From IMG/VR virus record IMGVR_UViG_3300042541_001760, positions 117,689-181,688 of that record: a DNA stretch of 64,000 bases. One strand, 5' to 3'. This document shows, one piece after another, positions 25,904-32,113 of this stretch. The notes beneath the pieces were generated by a model. The model had not been told where the DNA came from, did not search any database, and saw nothing but the letters and a program-made list of their open reading frames with translations. The position numbers and the translations under genes are program-made. The stretch's first letter is position 1. Each line of letters begins with the position of its first letter. The DNA comes from a virus.

Positions 25904-26064
25904 TATCACCCCATACAGGGGGGTAGTACCACACCCATACCACCCCCTCATTACTGTTTTACCCCTCCCACCATAATATGATTCATCTAATGTGACCTAT
26001 TAAAGTTCTGACATAACCTAATTAAGTTATCAACTGACGATGTGACATTGTTAATAACTATCGC

Positions 26065-26095
26065 TTGTATATGTGGGGGAAAAGAATTATCTTTG
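26065..26095 (+). promoter_or_regulatory. Host-type promoter TTG-N20-TATCTTTG
   Basis: TTG at 26065-26067 (CTTG), 20 nt, TATCTTTG at 26088-26095. It would start transcription near 26100, just before the structured RNA segment. Confidence 0.65.
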
Positions 26096-26099
26096 TAGT

Positions 26100-26228
26100 G
26101 TGATAATGATTAAGTTCAGTCAAGGGTTGGGGACGTTGATGTTCGCTGGAGCGTATACTCCGTTACGTACTAACGTAAGTAACGTCGGTAGATGTTACGC
26201 TCCAACCTGCTTTATTATATATAATAAA
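26100..26228 (+). ncRNA. Putative structured RNA
   Basis: Begins at the predicted start of the promoter at 26065-26095. TGGAGCGTA (26147-26155) pairs with TACGCTCCA (26196-26204). Inside it CGTTAC (26161-26166) pairs with GTAACG (26179-26184), and TTACGT pairs with ACGTAA. The perfect palindrome TTTATTATA/TATAATAAA (26211-26228) follows. The stems are more ordered than expected for coding DNA, and the overlapping ORF has no recognisable protein features. Function unknown; possibly a small regulatory RNA. Confidence 0.5.
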
Positions 26229-26254
26229 TCCCCATCGTTTATTATGTACGGATG

Positions 26255-26286
26255 TTTGGCAGTGTCAGATATTAATTGTATCTTTG
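26255..26286 (+). promoter_or_regulatory. Host-type promoter TTTG-N20-TATCTTTG for tRNA-like RNA
   Basis: TTTG at 26255-26258, 20 nt, TATCTTTG at 26279-26286. The predicted start falls within a few nt of the tRNA-like 5' end at 26294, so this RNA has its own promoter. Confidence 0.75.
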
Positions 26287-26293
26287 TGGTGTT

Positions 26294-26362
26294 AGTTAGG
26301 TGGTGTAATTGGTAACACGGGAACTTATAGGCCAATCACAGGTTCGAGTCCTGTTCTGACTA
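26294..26362 (+). tRNA. tRNA-like RNA lacking a normal anticodon arm
   Basis: 69 nt. The acceptor AGTTAGG pairs with TCTGACT (two G-T wobbles) with discriminator A. D arm GTGT-AATTGGTA-ACAC. T arm ACAGG-TTCGAGT-CCTGT. Between the D and T arms there are only 19 nt (26319-26337) and no 5-bp stem with a 7-nt loop can be drawn, so no anticodon can be named. No CCA is encoded. Either a decayed tRNA or a reduced tRNA-like RNA. Its own promoter and intact arms argue for function. Confidence 0.6.
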
Positions 26363-26409
26363 CATCTGTATAACAGATTGGTGGAGCGACCTTTACGGTC
26401 CCAACTATT

Positions 26410-26432
26410 TGTGGGGGTTAAATTCCCCCACA
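26410..26432 (+). terminator. Strong hairpin after tRNA-like RNA
   Basis: TGTGGGGG-TTAAATT-CCCCCACA: 8 perfect pairs followed by TTTAGTTTG. It probably ends the tRNA-like transcript and trims its 3' side. Two smaller hairpins lie between it and the RNA (ATCTG/CAGAT and GACC/GGTC). Confidence 0.65.
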
Positions 26433-26473
26433 TTTAGTTTGTATATGTCAATATCTTTTTGTATATTAGCAAT

Positions 26474-26875
26474 ATGAAAGACGGACACATACTTCAGAGA
26501 GACATACACGTTAAGGCAATGAATAAACTTCTCCCCAAGTTTACCGTTGAACATAGCAGGATGTATAATATGGGTGAGACCGTTGTATCCTGTAAGATTA
26601 AGGTTAAGAGGGTTCGTAAGTATCACTATAACTATCTTCTTAATCCCCCTGATAAGATAAAGGCCATATACGAACTTGATGTTATTATTAGTGATGTTGT
26701 ATTTAATGATGTCACAGGTCGTACTCGTGACCCCAAGTTATTCATTATTAATAACAAGAGATCCTTTAATAGGGGGTTGAAATGGTTTGGTGTGGAAAAG
26801 ATTGAGAAGTATATTAATATGATTGACTCTGACCCTATGTCAATTAGAATATCAAAAATTGAATATAACCTCTAA
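26474..26875 (+). CDS. Hypothetical phage protein
   Basis: 133 residues from MKDGHILQRDIHVKAM. Basic and beta-rich (SCKIKVKRVRKYHYNYLL, YELDVIISDVVFND), with FIINNKRSFNRGLKWFG. No domain recognised. It sits alone in the gene-poor region, so it may relate to replication or control there. Confidence 0.55.
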   Translation: MKDGHILQRDIHVKAMNKLLPKFTVEHSRMYNMGETVVSCKIKVKRVRKYHYNYLLNPPDKIKAIYELDVIISDVVFNDVTGRTRDPKLFIINNKRSFNRGLKWFGVEKIEKYINMIDSDPMSIRISKIEYNL

Positions 26876-26879
26876 TTAA

Positions 26880-27072
26880 TTATCATATTGATAATTGAAC
26901 CTATTACCTTTTGATTATTATTCGTAATTATTCCCCACTTTTATTATCAATATGATAATATGGGGAATAATATAGGTAAAATATGGGGACTTTTTACATT
27001 ATAAATAATTAATCCCCCATTTCATTAACACATCTGTAATTAAACTACGTGGTTTGATTATCATAATGATAA
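26880..27072. repeat. Three palindromic sites TTATCA-N3-TGATAA
   Basis: Sites at 26880-26894, 26944-26958 and 27058-27072 all fit TTATCAnnnTGATAA. The middle one sits inside a larger stem: ATTATTCCCCA pairs with TGGGGAATAAT, flanked by ACCTAT and ATAGGT. The region lies between convergent genes. Candidates: operators for a dimeric regulator, origin iterons, or a bidirectional terminator. Confidence 0.6.
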
Positions 27073-27359
27073 TTTTCCACCATCTTCTTTGAGTGATCCA
27101 TAATTGCCACCCTGACATCATTGTAATCTTCCTCTGACAGTGGGGACATATCGTTGAAGTATGATATAATGTCAGTCATATCCGATGACAATAATATAAA
27201 GAACTCCTGTCTAATTGGTTTATTCACCCCAATCATCTTGGTCATCTCATAATGTACCTGTCCTTTTAGTCCATTAACTTCATAATTGGTGGTAAAAAGT
27301 GGGAACTCACTTTCAGTGTTAATAAATACGTGATTTAAGTGTTCGTAAAATTTATTCAT
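27045..27359 (-). CDS. Hypothetical phage protein
   Basis: 104 residues. MNKFYEHLNHVFINTESE, strands YEVNGLKGQVHYEMTKMIG, EFFILLSSDMTDIISYF, and an acidic helical C-terminus. It has a long structured leader (27360-27518), which suggests regulated translation. Not recognised. Confidence 0.55.
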   Translation of the reverse strand: MNKFYEHLNHVFINTESEFPLFTTNYEVNGLKGQVHYEMTKMIGVNKPIRQEFFILLSSDMTDIISYFNDMSPLSEEDYNDVRVAIMDHSKKMVENYHYDNQTT

Positions 27360-27526
27360 TGTTGATAACTTTATATGTCTGACACTATGTCAGGGGGTCA
27401 TTTTGTTGATAACTATATCTAAAATAACTTGTTTATGTCATAATGTCAGTCGGGGTTGAGATAGGGGATAATCCCCACGACAACGCTTCACAAGGTTTTT
27501 GTCTCCCACTTTCTACCACAAATATA
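27360..27526 (-). promoter_or_regulatory. Promoter element and structured leader of the 27045 gene
   Basis: A TATATTTG element (27526-27519) is flanked by the inverted repeat TTTCTAC/GTAGAAA. The ~160-nt leader holds hairpins GGGGATTATCCCC and CTGACA-TAG-TGTCAG. The start region AGTTATCAACAA-ATG occurs twice: once before a three-codon ORF (ATG ACC CCC TGA) and once, 2 nt shorter, before the real gene. This looks like an upstream-ORF control element. Confidence 0.45.
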
Positions 27527-27659
27527 GTAGAAATGGTTACTACATATCCGTGAAGGGTATTTTTCCCCTCTGACGCTATCTGTATGACCACTTTTTTAAC
27601 TACATACATTTCCCAGCAAAAAAATACACCCTTACAGGAGTATCGGCGGGAAGACACAT

Positions 27660-28127
27660 TTATGTGTTGTTGTAATAATTACTATATAATCTTCAACGGA
27701 TATCGTCAGATCCACCCATTAATAACACCTCAATAATACACCATTCATTCGTCCTTGTCAATAAATCCCCCCTTATTAATTTACTATATCCTTTAACATA
27801 TAAAAAACCATTTATGGTTACCATTATATCCATTCACATATAAATTACTTAATTGATTATCTTATACCCCTTCATCATTAAATCCCCTCAAATGGGTCGA
27901 TTCACACCCCTTTGGGTATAGTGGAAAATATTTTCCAAAAACAACGTTTTAGTGGAAAAAAAGTGTATTATATGACACTTTTATATGTTTATATAAGTTT
28001 ATTTTTATAAAAACCACTTGAAAGTGCAATTAAATACACTATTCGATGGGTATATTAATAACCCACCATAATGATTTACAAGAGTCCTTAATATGGACAA
28101 CTTAATTGGTGTGGTAATATGTGGGGG
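27660..28127. other. Noncoding stretch with short hairpins
   Basis: No convincing gene on either strand. Small inverted repeats are frequent: AAAAGTGT/ACACTTTT, GGAAAATATTTTCC, TGGGT/ACCCA and ACCATTTATGGT. Together with 25757-26100 and 26876-27044 it makes this the most gene-poor part of the window, a reasonable place to look for an origin or terminus. Confidence 0.5.
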
Positions 28128-28227
28128 TTTTAAGGTAAAGTATGAACGAACTTAAACGAGGTTTTGTGACCCCTTTTTTGGGGGAACAACTACCGAAGAT
28201 GGGGTGAGTGAATGATTTACCTTAAAA
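28128..28227 (+). repeat. 12-bp perfect inverted repeat enclosing a hairpin and mini-ORF
   Basis: TTTTAAGGTAAA (28128-28139) and TTTACCTTAAAA (28216-28227) can pair and enclose 76 nt that include the hairpin CCCC-TTTTTT-GGGG. A 21-codon ORF lies inside (28142-28207, MNELKRGFVTPFLGEQLPKM then G). It abuts the stop of the peptidoglycan-binding gene. Possible structured RNA or regulated micropeptide. Confidence 0.5.
28142..28207 (+). CDS. Possible 21-residue micropeptide
   Basis: ATG to TGA inside the inverted repeat at 28128-28227. Mildly amphipathic (ELKRGFVTPFLGEQLPKM). No ribosome-binding sequence or relative is recognised. The overlap with a stable structure is the only reason to list it. 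Confidence 0.25.
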   Translation: MNELKRGFVTPFLGEQLPKMG

Positions 28228-29238
28228 TCAAACAGCCCTAAGAGCCTCTGCGGTATCAGGTCCTACAAATCCATCAATAACTAAATCGTTTGCATCTTGG
28301 AACTCCTTAACCGCCGCAAGTGTTTTTTTGCCGAATGTTCCGTGACATTGTTTGTAGTCTTGTTTACACGCCTCGTTATCTTTTGCCAACTGAAATGCGG
28401 TGGTAAGTTGTCCACTGTTTAAAAGTGCTGATTGGATTCGTCTTACAATATCTCCTTTCATTCCATATTTAACGTATTTGTTACTATACGTTAAATCCTG
28501 TAAATCTAAATCAGTGGTACCTCTTCCTGTGGTTTTGGTTGATTTTCTATCTTTTTCGAAGGTAATTTTATTACCATCTAATACGTATTCTTTACTAAAT
28601 GAACCATTTCCATATGAAACGAATACTTCATAGCCAACTATATCTATACGTTTAACTTTGTTATCGGGATTTTTACTCTTAAAAACTAATTCGGGTAGGA
28701 TTTCTTTGATTTGGTTACCACCTTCTAAATATATATTTAAATTAATTAAATAAGCATCATATCCCTCTAAACTATTATTTTCATAGAACTCGTAAAATTT
28801 AGGGTAGTTCCCGTCTCCTTTGGATACAAGGTTTTTATCAAGTTTTCCGTTAACGACACTTTGAACTATAGTTTTAATGGTTTCAATCTTTGTTGTATTA
28901 TTTATATTGTTAATACTAAAAAAGGTATTATCATCTTTAAGATAGTTATTGGGTAATTTTGAATCTATCTTATCGATGAATATCTCCACCTCATTAGTAT
29001 CTCTTCTTAATAAAAGATTATAGTTACTACCATTACCCCCAAATAATTGATTACCGTTTTTTATATTATAATTAGATTCATCTAATTTTTCTAAATCTAA
29101 TCCCAAGTTAGTTACAATCTGATTAAATTCAGGAGTACCTGTTACGGTTTCATCTTCTGTAATTAATGGTCTAACATCACCCATTGTTGACTCCAATAGG
29201 TTATAAAATCTGTTTTTGTATTCATTAATAATATCCAT
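28228..29238 (-). CDS. Peptidoglycan-binding-domain protein with leader ending PLITE/D
   Basis: 336 residues. The N-terminal ~28 residues are leader-like and end in PLITE. The middle is beta-rich and Asn/Asp-rich (IKNGNQLFGGNGSNYNLLL). The C-terminal ~75 residues form a PG_binding_1 domain: KYGMKGDIVRRIQSALLNSG, then GTFGKKTLAAVKEFQDAN and VIDGFVGPDTAEAL, with a Cys-containing insertion (EACKQDYKQCHG). Inferred: a virion protein that contacts cell-wall peptidoglycan. TATTTATA lies upstream. Confidence 0.75.
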   Translation of the reverse strand: MDIINEYKNRFYNLLESTMGDVRPLITEDETVTGTPEFNQIVTNLGLDLEKLDESNYNIKNGNQLFGGNGSNYNLLLRRDTNEVEIFIDKIDSKLPNNYLKDDNTFFSINNINNTTKIETIKTIVQSVVNGKLDKNLVSKGDGNYPKFYEFYENNSLEGYDAYLINLNIYLEGGNQIKEILPELVFKSKNPDNKVKRIDIVGYEVFVSYGNGSFSKEYVLDGNKITFEKDRKSTKTTGRGTTDLDLQDLTYSNKYVKYGMKGDIVRRIQSALLNSGQLTTAFQLAKDNEACKQDYKQCHGTFGKKTLAAVKEFQDANDLVIDGFVGPDTAEALRAV

Positions 29239-29262
29239 AATATTGTTTTATATATAAATATA

Positions 29263-29610
29263 ATGATTCATATTAAACAACACCACGATATATTTATTGT
29301 TATGATTGAAAAATATGATAATATAATCCGTAAAGTTATCTTGAGAAAGTACCCCTTAATAACTGATGTTAAAGTTAATGACGAATATGAAGGATGGGGT
29401 TATCCATTTATTGGTAATTCTTATGTTGTATTATATAAAACGGAAGAATGTTTACCTGATGAAATGATGCGGAAGATTGATAAGGACACCAAATCATTGG
29501 TAAAATATTTTCCTAATGGTAGTCCCCTAAATATTACTCACGACGCAAAATGTTATTTTGATTGTGGGAATGGTTATGAATTCCGTGGGGGTTTAGGTTA
29601 TAAACATTAA
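29263..29610 (+). CDS. Hypothetical phage protein
   Basis: 115 residues, or 102 if the ATG of MIEKYDNIIRKVIL is used. Helix then KYPLITDVKVNDEYEGW, strands, and an aromatic C-terminus (CYFDCGNGYEFRGGLGYKH). Similar in outline to the protein at 10424. TATAAATATA is next to the first ATG. Confidence 0.5.
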   Translation: MIHIKQHHDIFIVMIEKYDNIIRKVILRKYPLITDVKVNDEYEGWGYPFIGNSYVVLYKTEECLPDEMMRKIDKDTKSLVKYFPNGSPLNITHDAKCYFDCGNGYEFRGGLGYKH

Positions 29611-29641
29611 ATAACCCCACCATCTGTATAGTCGCAATGTT

Positions 29642-30013
29642 TTATCGGGTATCACGTAATTTAACACACATTTCATAGTTTTCATTATCTATACATTCTT
29701 GAAGTGCTTTTTCACGTTGTTTTTTTATTATAAATTGCTCTAAATCATTTTCGTACTCTTTTATTTGATTTTCTTTAAAAATTGATAAATACTCATCAAA
29801 ATATTCTATCATAGTATTATCAGAGATAAAAAAATTTGAACAAACAATAGCAAAATCATGTTTAACTGAATCTATTGAATATGATTCTGATGGTTCTTCC
29901 CATAAATCAAATTCAGTTCTGTCATAATTTTCTTTAATATGTTTGATTAATAATGATAACTTATCAATAAAATATTTAGGTGCGTTTGGACAAAATTCAT
30001 TCATATACTCCAT
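29642..30013 (-). CDS. Acidic helical hypothetical protein
   Basis: 123 residues. The C-terminal third is a long charged helix (EYENDLEQFIIKKQREKALQ) ending in ECIDNENYEMCVKLRD, which resembles the UVR-like helix pair found in Clp adaptor and UvrB/C proteins (E-x-x-x-Y-E-x-C-x-x-L-R-D). Function unknown; a partner-binding role is possible. Confidence 0.55.
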   Translation of the reverse strand: MEYMNEFCPNAPKYFIDKLSLLIKHIKENYDRTEFDLWEEPSESYSIDSVKHDFAIVCSNFFISDNTMIEYFDEYLSIFKENQIKEYENDLEQFIIKKQREKALQECIDNENYEMCVKLRDTR

Positions 30014-30044
30014 ACTTTAAATATGATATTATTAATTGGTAATG

Positions 30045-30256
30045 TCAAATTTCAACCGCACCAGTATCGTCATATCTCAAGGTCGGCTCCACTATTGCAC
30101 CCGTAGATGTGTTTCTCAGCCTCTGACGTATCCTGATATACTGTAGTTGTGCAGTATAGATGGTTTTTGTCACGGTACCACCAACCTCATCACCCTTCTT
30201 TAGGGGGTCTGCGCAGTCTCACCTATTTCAGAGGATAATACACCTCACCTGCCGTT
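30045..30256 (-). pseudogene. Remnant coding fragment with a frameshift at C5
   Basis: Between the tRNA-like RNA and the next gene an open frame of 57 codons without ATG runs to a TGA at 30045-30047 (…GAIVEPTLRYDDTGAVEI). The adjacent frame upstream (SSEIGETAQTP) joins it through a -1 shift at a run of five C. Codon content looks protein-like, and G+C is near 47% by count, well above the neighbours. Probably the broken 3' end of a gene acquired from elsewhere; the C-run indel could also be a read error. It contains the hairpin TATACTG/CAGTATA. Confidence 0.4.
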
Positions 30257-30257
30257 G

Positions 30258-30383
30258 TAGTCAGGACAGGATTCGAACCTGCATCGCTTCCGCACTTCTG
30301 CGTTGATACCCTTTTTATTTAATGTGAGGGTTGGAAATACCTCATTACAGTTTTTCATCGTCTTCCATTTCCGCCACCTGACT
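30258..30383 (-). ncRNA. tRNA-like RNA with enlarged, non-canonical core (126 nt)
   Basis: The 5' end AGTCAGG-TG-GCGGAAATGGAAGACG is a tRNA-Leu-like acceptor and D arm. The 3' end TGCAGG-TTCGAAT-CCTGT-CCTGACT-A is a perfect T arm and acceptor. The two acceptor strands pair over all 7 bp. The ~70 nt between hold stems ACCCT/AGGGT and CGCA/TGCG but no standard anticodon arm. The 5' end lies in the TAG stop of the upstream gene. The ends are shared with the RNA at 30814, as is an internal GGAAGCG. Confidence 0.55.
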
Positions 30384-30738
30384 ATAATCCTTTTCTCATT
30401 ATTTCACTGTGGTAATTCTTTAATTTACTAATTCTATTTATTAACGTAGTACAAACGAATCTACCAAAACTTCTTTTAGTATAGTCAAACTTAATTTGTG
30501 TTCCCGTACTAGTCCCTGCGAATTTTGTATAACCTTTACCCCAATTCATTCCATTATCCACAACATCATACACTGAGAAAATGACATTTGTTTTTGTAAC
30601 CTTATGGAGGGTAACAATTACTTCGTGTAATGGGCTATATAACGATTGCTTACTATTAACCTCTCTTGGATTACTAACATATCCGTAAATGTTTCTTAGT
30701 TCGTCAAGAATATTATCTACCATTTCTGTCTCGTTCAT
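30382..30738 (-). CDS. Hypothetical protein upstream of a tRNA-like RNA
   Basis: 118 residues from MNETEMVDNILDELRN, the first ATG downstream of a consensus promoter. Strands EVIVTLHKVTKTNVIFSVYD, then GTSTGTQIKFDY and a basic C-terminus (KLKNYHSEIMRKGL). Its stop codon TAG overlaps the first base of the tRNA-like RNA, so both lie on one transcript. Function unknown. Confidence 0.6.
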   Translation of the reverse strand: MNETEMVDNILDELRNIYGYVSNPREVNSKQSLYSPLHEVIVTLHKVTKTNVIFSVYDVVDNGMNWGKGYTKFAGTSTGTQIKFDYTKRSFGRFVCTTLINRISKLKNYHSEIMRKGL

Positions 30739-30762
30739 AGTGTCGTCGTTTTTAGTACACAT

Positions 30763-30794
30763 CAAAGATACAATTAATATTTGAATCCACCAAA
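30763..30794 (-). promoter_or_regulatory. Host-type promoter TTTG-N20-TATCTTTG (unit 1)
   Basis: Minus strand TTTG (30794-30791), 20 nt, TATCTTTG (30770-30763). The spacer and the downstream GTGTACTAAAAACGA are almost identical to those of the promoter at 31276-31307, showing that the unit was duplicated. Confidence 0.8.
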
Positions 30795-30813
30795 CATCCG
30801 TATAAAATAAATG

Positions 30814-31028
30814 TAGTCAGGACAGGATTCGAACCTGCATGAGATGAGGAGTCAACTTAACTATCTCCTACGCTTCCCTTGTATATTTCTACAGACATTA
30901 CTGTCGGGCATCTCTAACCTAGATAATGTAGCGTCTACCAAGAAATAACATTGACCTCGTTGTGGATTTTCACCACTATTAGTTAATCTTCCGATACGAG
31001 GTTAATTAAATCATTCCGCCACCTGACT
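30814..31028 (-). ncRNA. tRNA-like RNA with D-loop insertion and enlarged core (215 nt)
   Basis: The acceptor AGTCAGG/CCTGACT-A (7 of 7 pairs) and T arm are the same as at 30258. The D arm GCG-GAAT … TGGTAGA-CGC is a tRNA-Leu pattern split by ~72 nt that fold on their own (ACCTCGT/ACGAGGT enclosing GTGG/CCAC). About 66 further nt separate the D arm from GGAGATA-GTTAAGT-TGACTCC, a possible anticodon-like hairpin with TAA at positions 34-36 and one mismatch. Options: an intron-bearing tRNA-Leu(UAA), or a tRNA-like regulatory or tmRNA-like RNA. Confidence 0.55.
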
Positions 31029-31031
31029 ATT

Positions 31032-31253
31032 TTATTCTAACTCTTTTATCATTTTCAATATCTTATCAATACTCTCAATGACTTTGAAACCACCGTTATT
31101 GTGGGTTGTTACACCAACCAAAGTATGAGCGACTGTCTGTTCAAGTCGGCCGTATTTGTACTTTTCAGTTACTTCGTATATATGCCCGATAAATGCAGGA
31201 TTAATGAAGATTGTTGATTTGTCCTGTAAACTCGTGAGTTTAATGAATTTCAT
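31032..31253 (-). CDS. FlbD-like small protein upstream of a tRNA-like RNA
   Basis: 73 residues from MKFIKLTSLQDKSTIFINPA. Pattern: FIKLTS, a conserved IN.xFI, then VGVTTHNNGGFKVIESIDKI. It is paralogous to the protein at 33899 (FIKLTTSTDLPVYINIRNI). Such beta-rich FlbD-like proteins are common small phage genes of unknown role. A consensus promoter lies upstream and a tRNA-like RNA 3 nt downstream of the stop. Confidence 0.65.
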   Translation of the reverse strand: MKFIKLTSLQDKSTIFINPAFIGHIYEVTEKYKYGRLEQTVAHTLVGVTTHNNGGFKVIESIDKILKMIKELE

Positions 31254-31275
31254 ATCTATCGTTTTTAGTACACAC

Positions 31276-31307
31276 CAAAGATACAATTAATATTTGAATC
31301 TGCCAAA
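31276..31307 (-). promoter_or_regulatory. Host-type promoter TTTG-N20-TATCTTTG (unit 2)
   Basis: Minus strand TTTG (31307-31304), 20 nt, TATCTTTG (31283-31276). Twin of the promoter at 30763-30794. Confidence 0.8.
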
Positions 31308-31317
31308 CACCAAAGTT

Positions 31318-31725
31318 TTAATATCCCGTCTCTTTTCCCCAACTTTCTGAATTATTTATTTCTTTTCCTATCATCGCAGCCATATATCCCTTGATATAGA
31401 AATACTTATCATTCTCTGTACATCCATCACATCCCTCCCAAGAATTTTCCGCCATCTTTTGGTAATCGGATGTCTTTACTTCTTTATCACTTTTGTCAGG
31501 TATTATGTTTACTAACTTAGCATAGGGAACTCTATTACTTAGGTATTCCTTAACTACCACATCTACATGGATGATTTCAAACTCAATATCTCTTGTGAAT
31601 GATGAAGTGAAGACTGACTTCACCATTTCCACATCTTTTGGATGGAGTGGTAATCTACTATTATTAAATGCTTGGGGGTAATCCACCATCCATCCTTCTT
31701 CTGTTTTATGTAAAAATCCTTTCAT
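31318..31725 (-). CDS. MKG-family small protein
   Basis: 135 residues. It begins MKGFLHKTEEGWMVDY, then LPLHPKDVEMVKSVF, a charged stretch and YAKLVNII. The same order is found at 36947 and 49985, giving three paralogues. The C-terminal extension has CDGCTENDKYFYIKGYMAA. ATGA overlap with the upstream gene. The family recurs in flavobacterial phages as far as I know; function unknown. Confidence 0.65.
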   Translation of the reverse strand: MKGFLHKTEEGWMVDYPQAFNNSRLPLHPKDVEMVKSVFTSSFTRDIEFEIIHVDVVVKEYLSNRVPYAKLVNIIPDKSDKEVKTSDYQKMAENSWEGCDGCTENDKYFYIKGYMAAMIGKEINNSESWGKETGY

Positions 31726-31940
31726 TTGTTGTAAGTTTTGTTATAATAGTCGTTTCCATCTTCATAGGTAATATCAGTCCATTCAGATTCACCGATCTCA
31801 TAAGCCTCAATTATCTGACCCTTCTCCATTATTTTGGCAAAGTCAAACGCAACTGTATTCTTAATATCTATGTGGGTGTGGTAGGTTTCTAATTCCTCCA
31901 CCAACCATTCTACTGCGGTTCGTTTTTCCATTCTTTCCAT
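31722..31940 (-). CDS. TAVEWL-family small protein (copy 1)
   Basis: 72 residues. RTAVEWLVEELETYHTH at the N-terminus, then AKIMEKGQIIEAYEIG. Paralogue of three neighbours. It overlaps the upstream gene by ~30 nt; a second ATG 9 nt in is possible. Family role unknown. Confidence 0.65.
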   Translation of the reverse strand: MERMEKRTAVEWLVEELETYHTHIDIKNTVAFDFAKIMEKGQIIEAYEIGESEWTDITYEDGNDYYNKTYNK

Positions 31941-32113
31941 TTTTCAAAATCTTTTAATTCTTCCATCTGAGCCTTCTCCATTTCTTTAGCCTTTTCAAAG
32001 TATGGATTTAAGTCCACTGTTTCTCTAAATGAAGACCATCTTTGCCCAAACCCATCGTCATATGTTATTTCTTCTAATAACCACTCAACTGCCGTTTGCT
32101 TTTTAGTTTCCAT
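31910..32113 (-). CDS. TAVEWL-family small protein (copy 2)
   Basis: 67 residues from METKKQTAVEWLLEEI. Then FEKAKEMEKAQMEEL, the second half of the family signature. The longer in-frame start would overlap the upstream gene by ~50 nt, so the inner ATG is preferred. Confidence 0.65.
   Translation of the reverse strand: METKKQTAVEWLLEEITYDDGFGQRWSSFRETVDLNPYFEKAKEMEKAQMEELKDFEKWKEWKNEPQ

Noticed and set aside
26073-26315. 80-codon plus-strand ORF
   Set aside because: It spans nested perfect hairpins, a second promoter and the start of the tRNA-like RNA; the encoded sequence shows no domain. Annotated as structured RNA instead.
27433-27657. 74-codon minus-strand ORF with GTG start
   Set aside because: It overlaps the promoter element and structured leader of the 27045 gene; composition and repeats look noncoding and no protein feature is visible.
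30814-31028. Canonical tmRNA
   Set aside because: No G3:U70 pair, no Ala-rich tag reading frame ending in ALAA, and a D stem is present. A tmRNA-like function remains possible but not the standard gene.
30814-31028. Group I intron inside a tRNA
   Set aside because: The conserved P7/P3 core strings were not found and the inserts are shorter than usual group I introns. A covariance-model search would decide.
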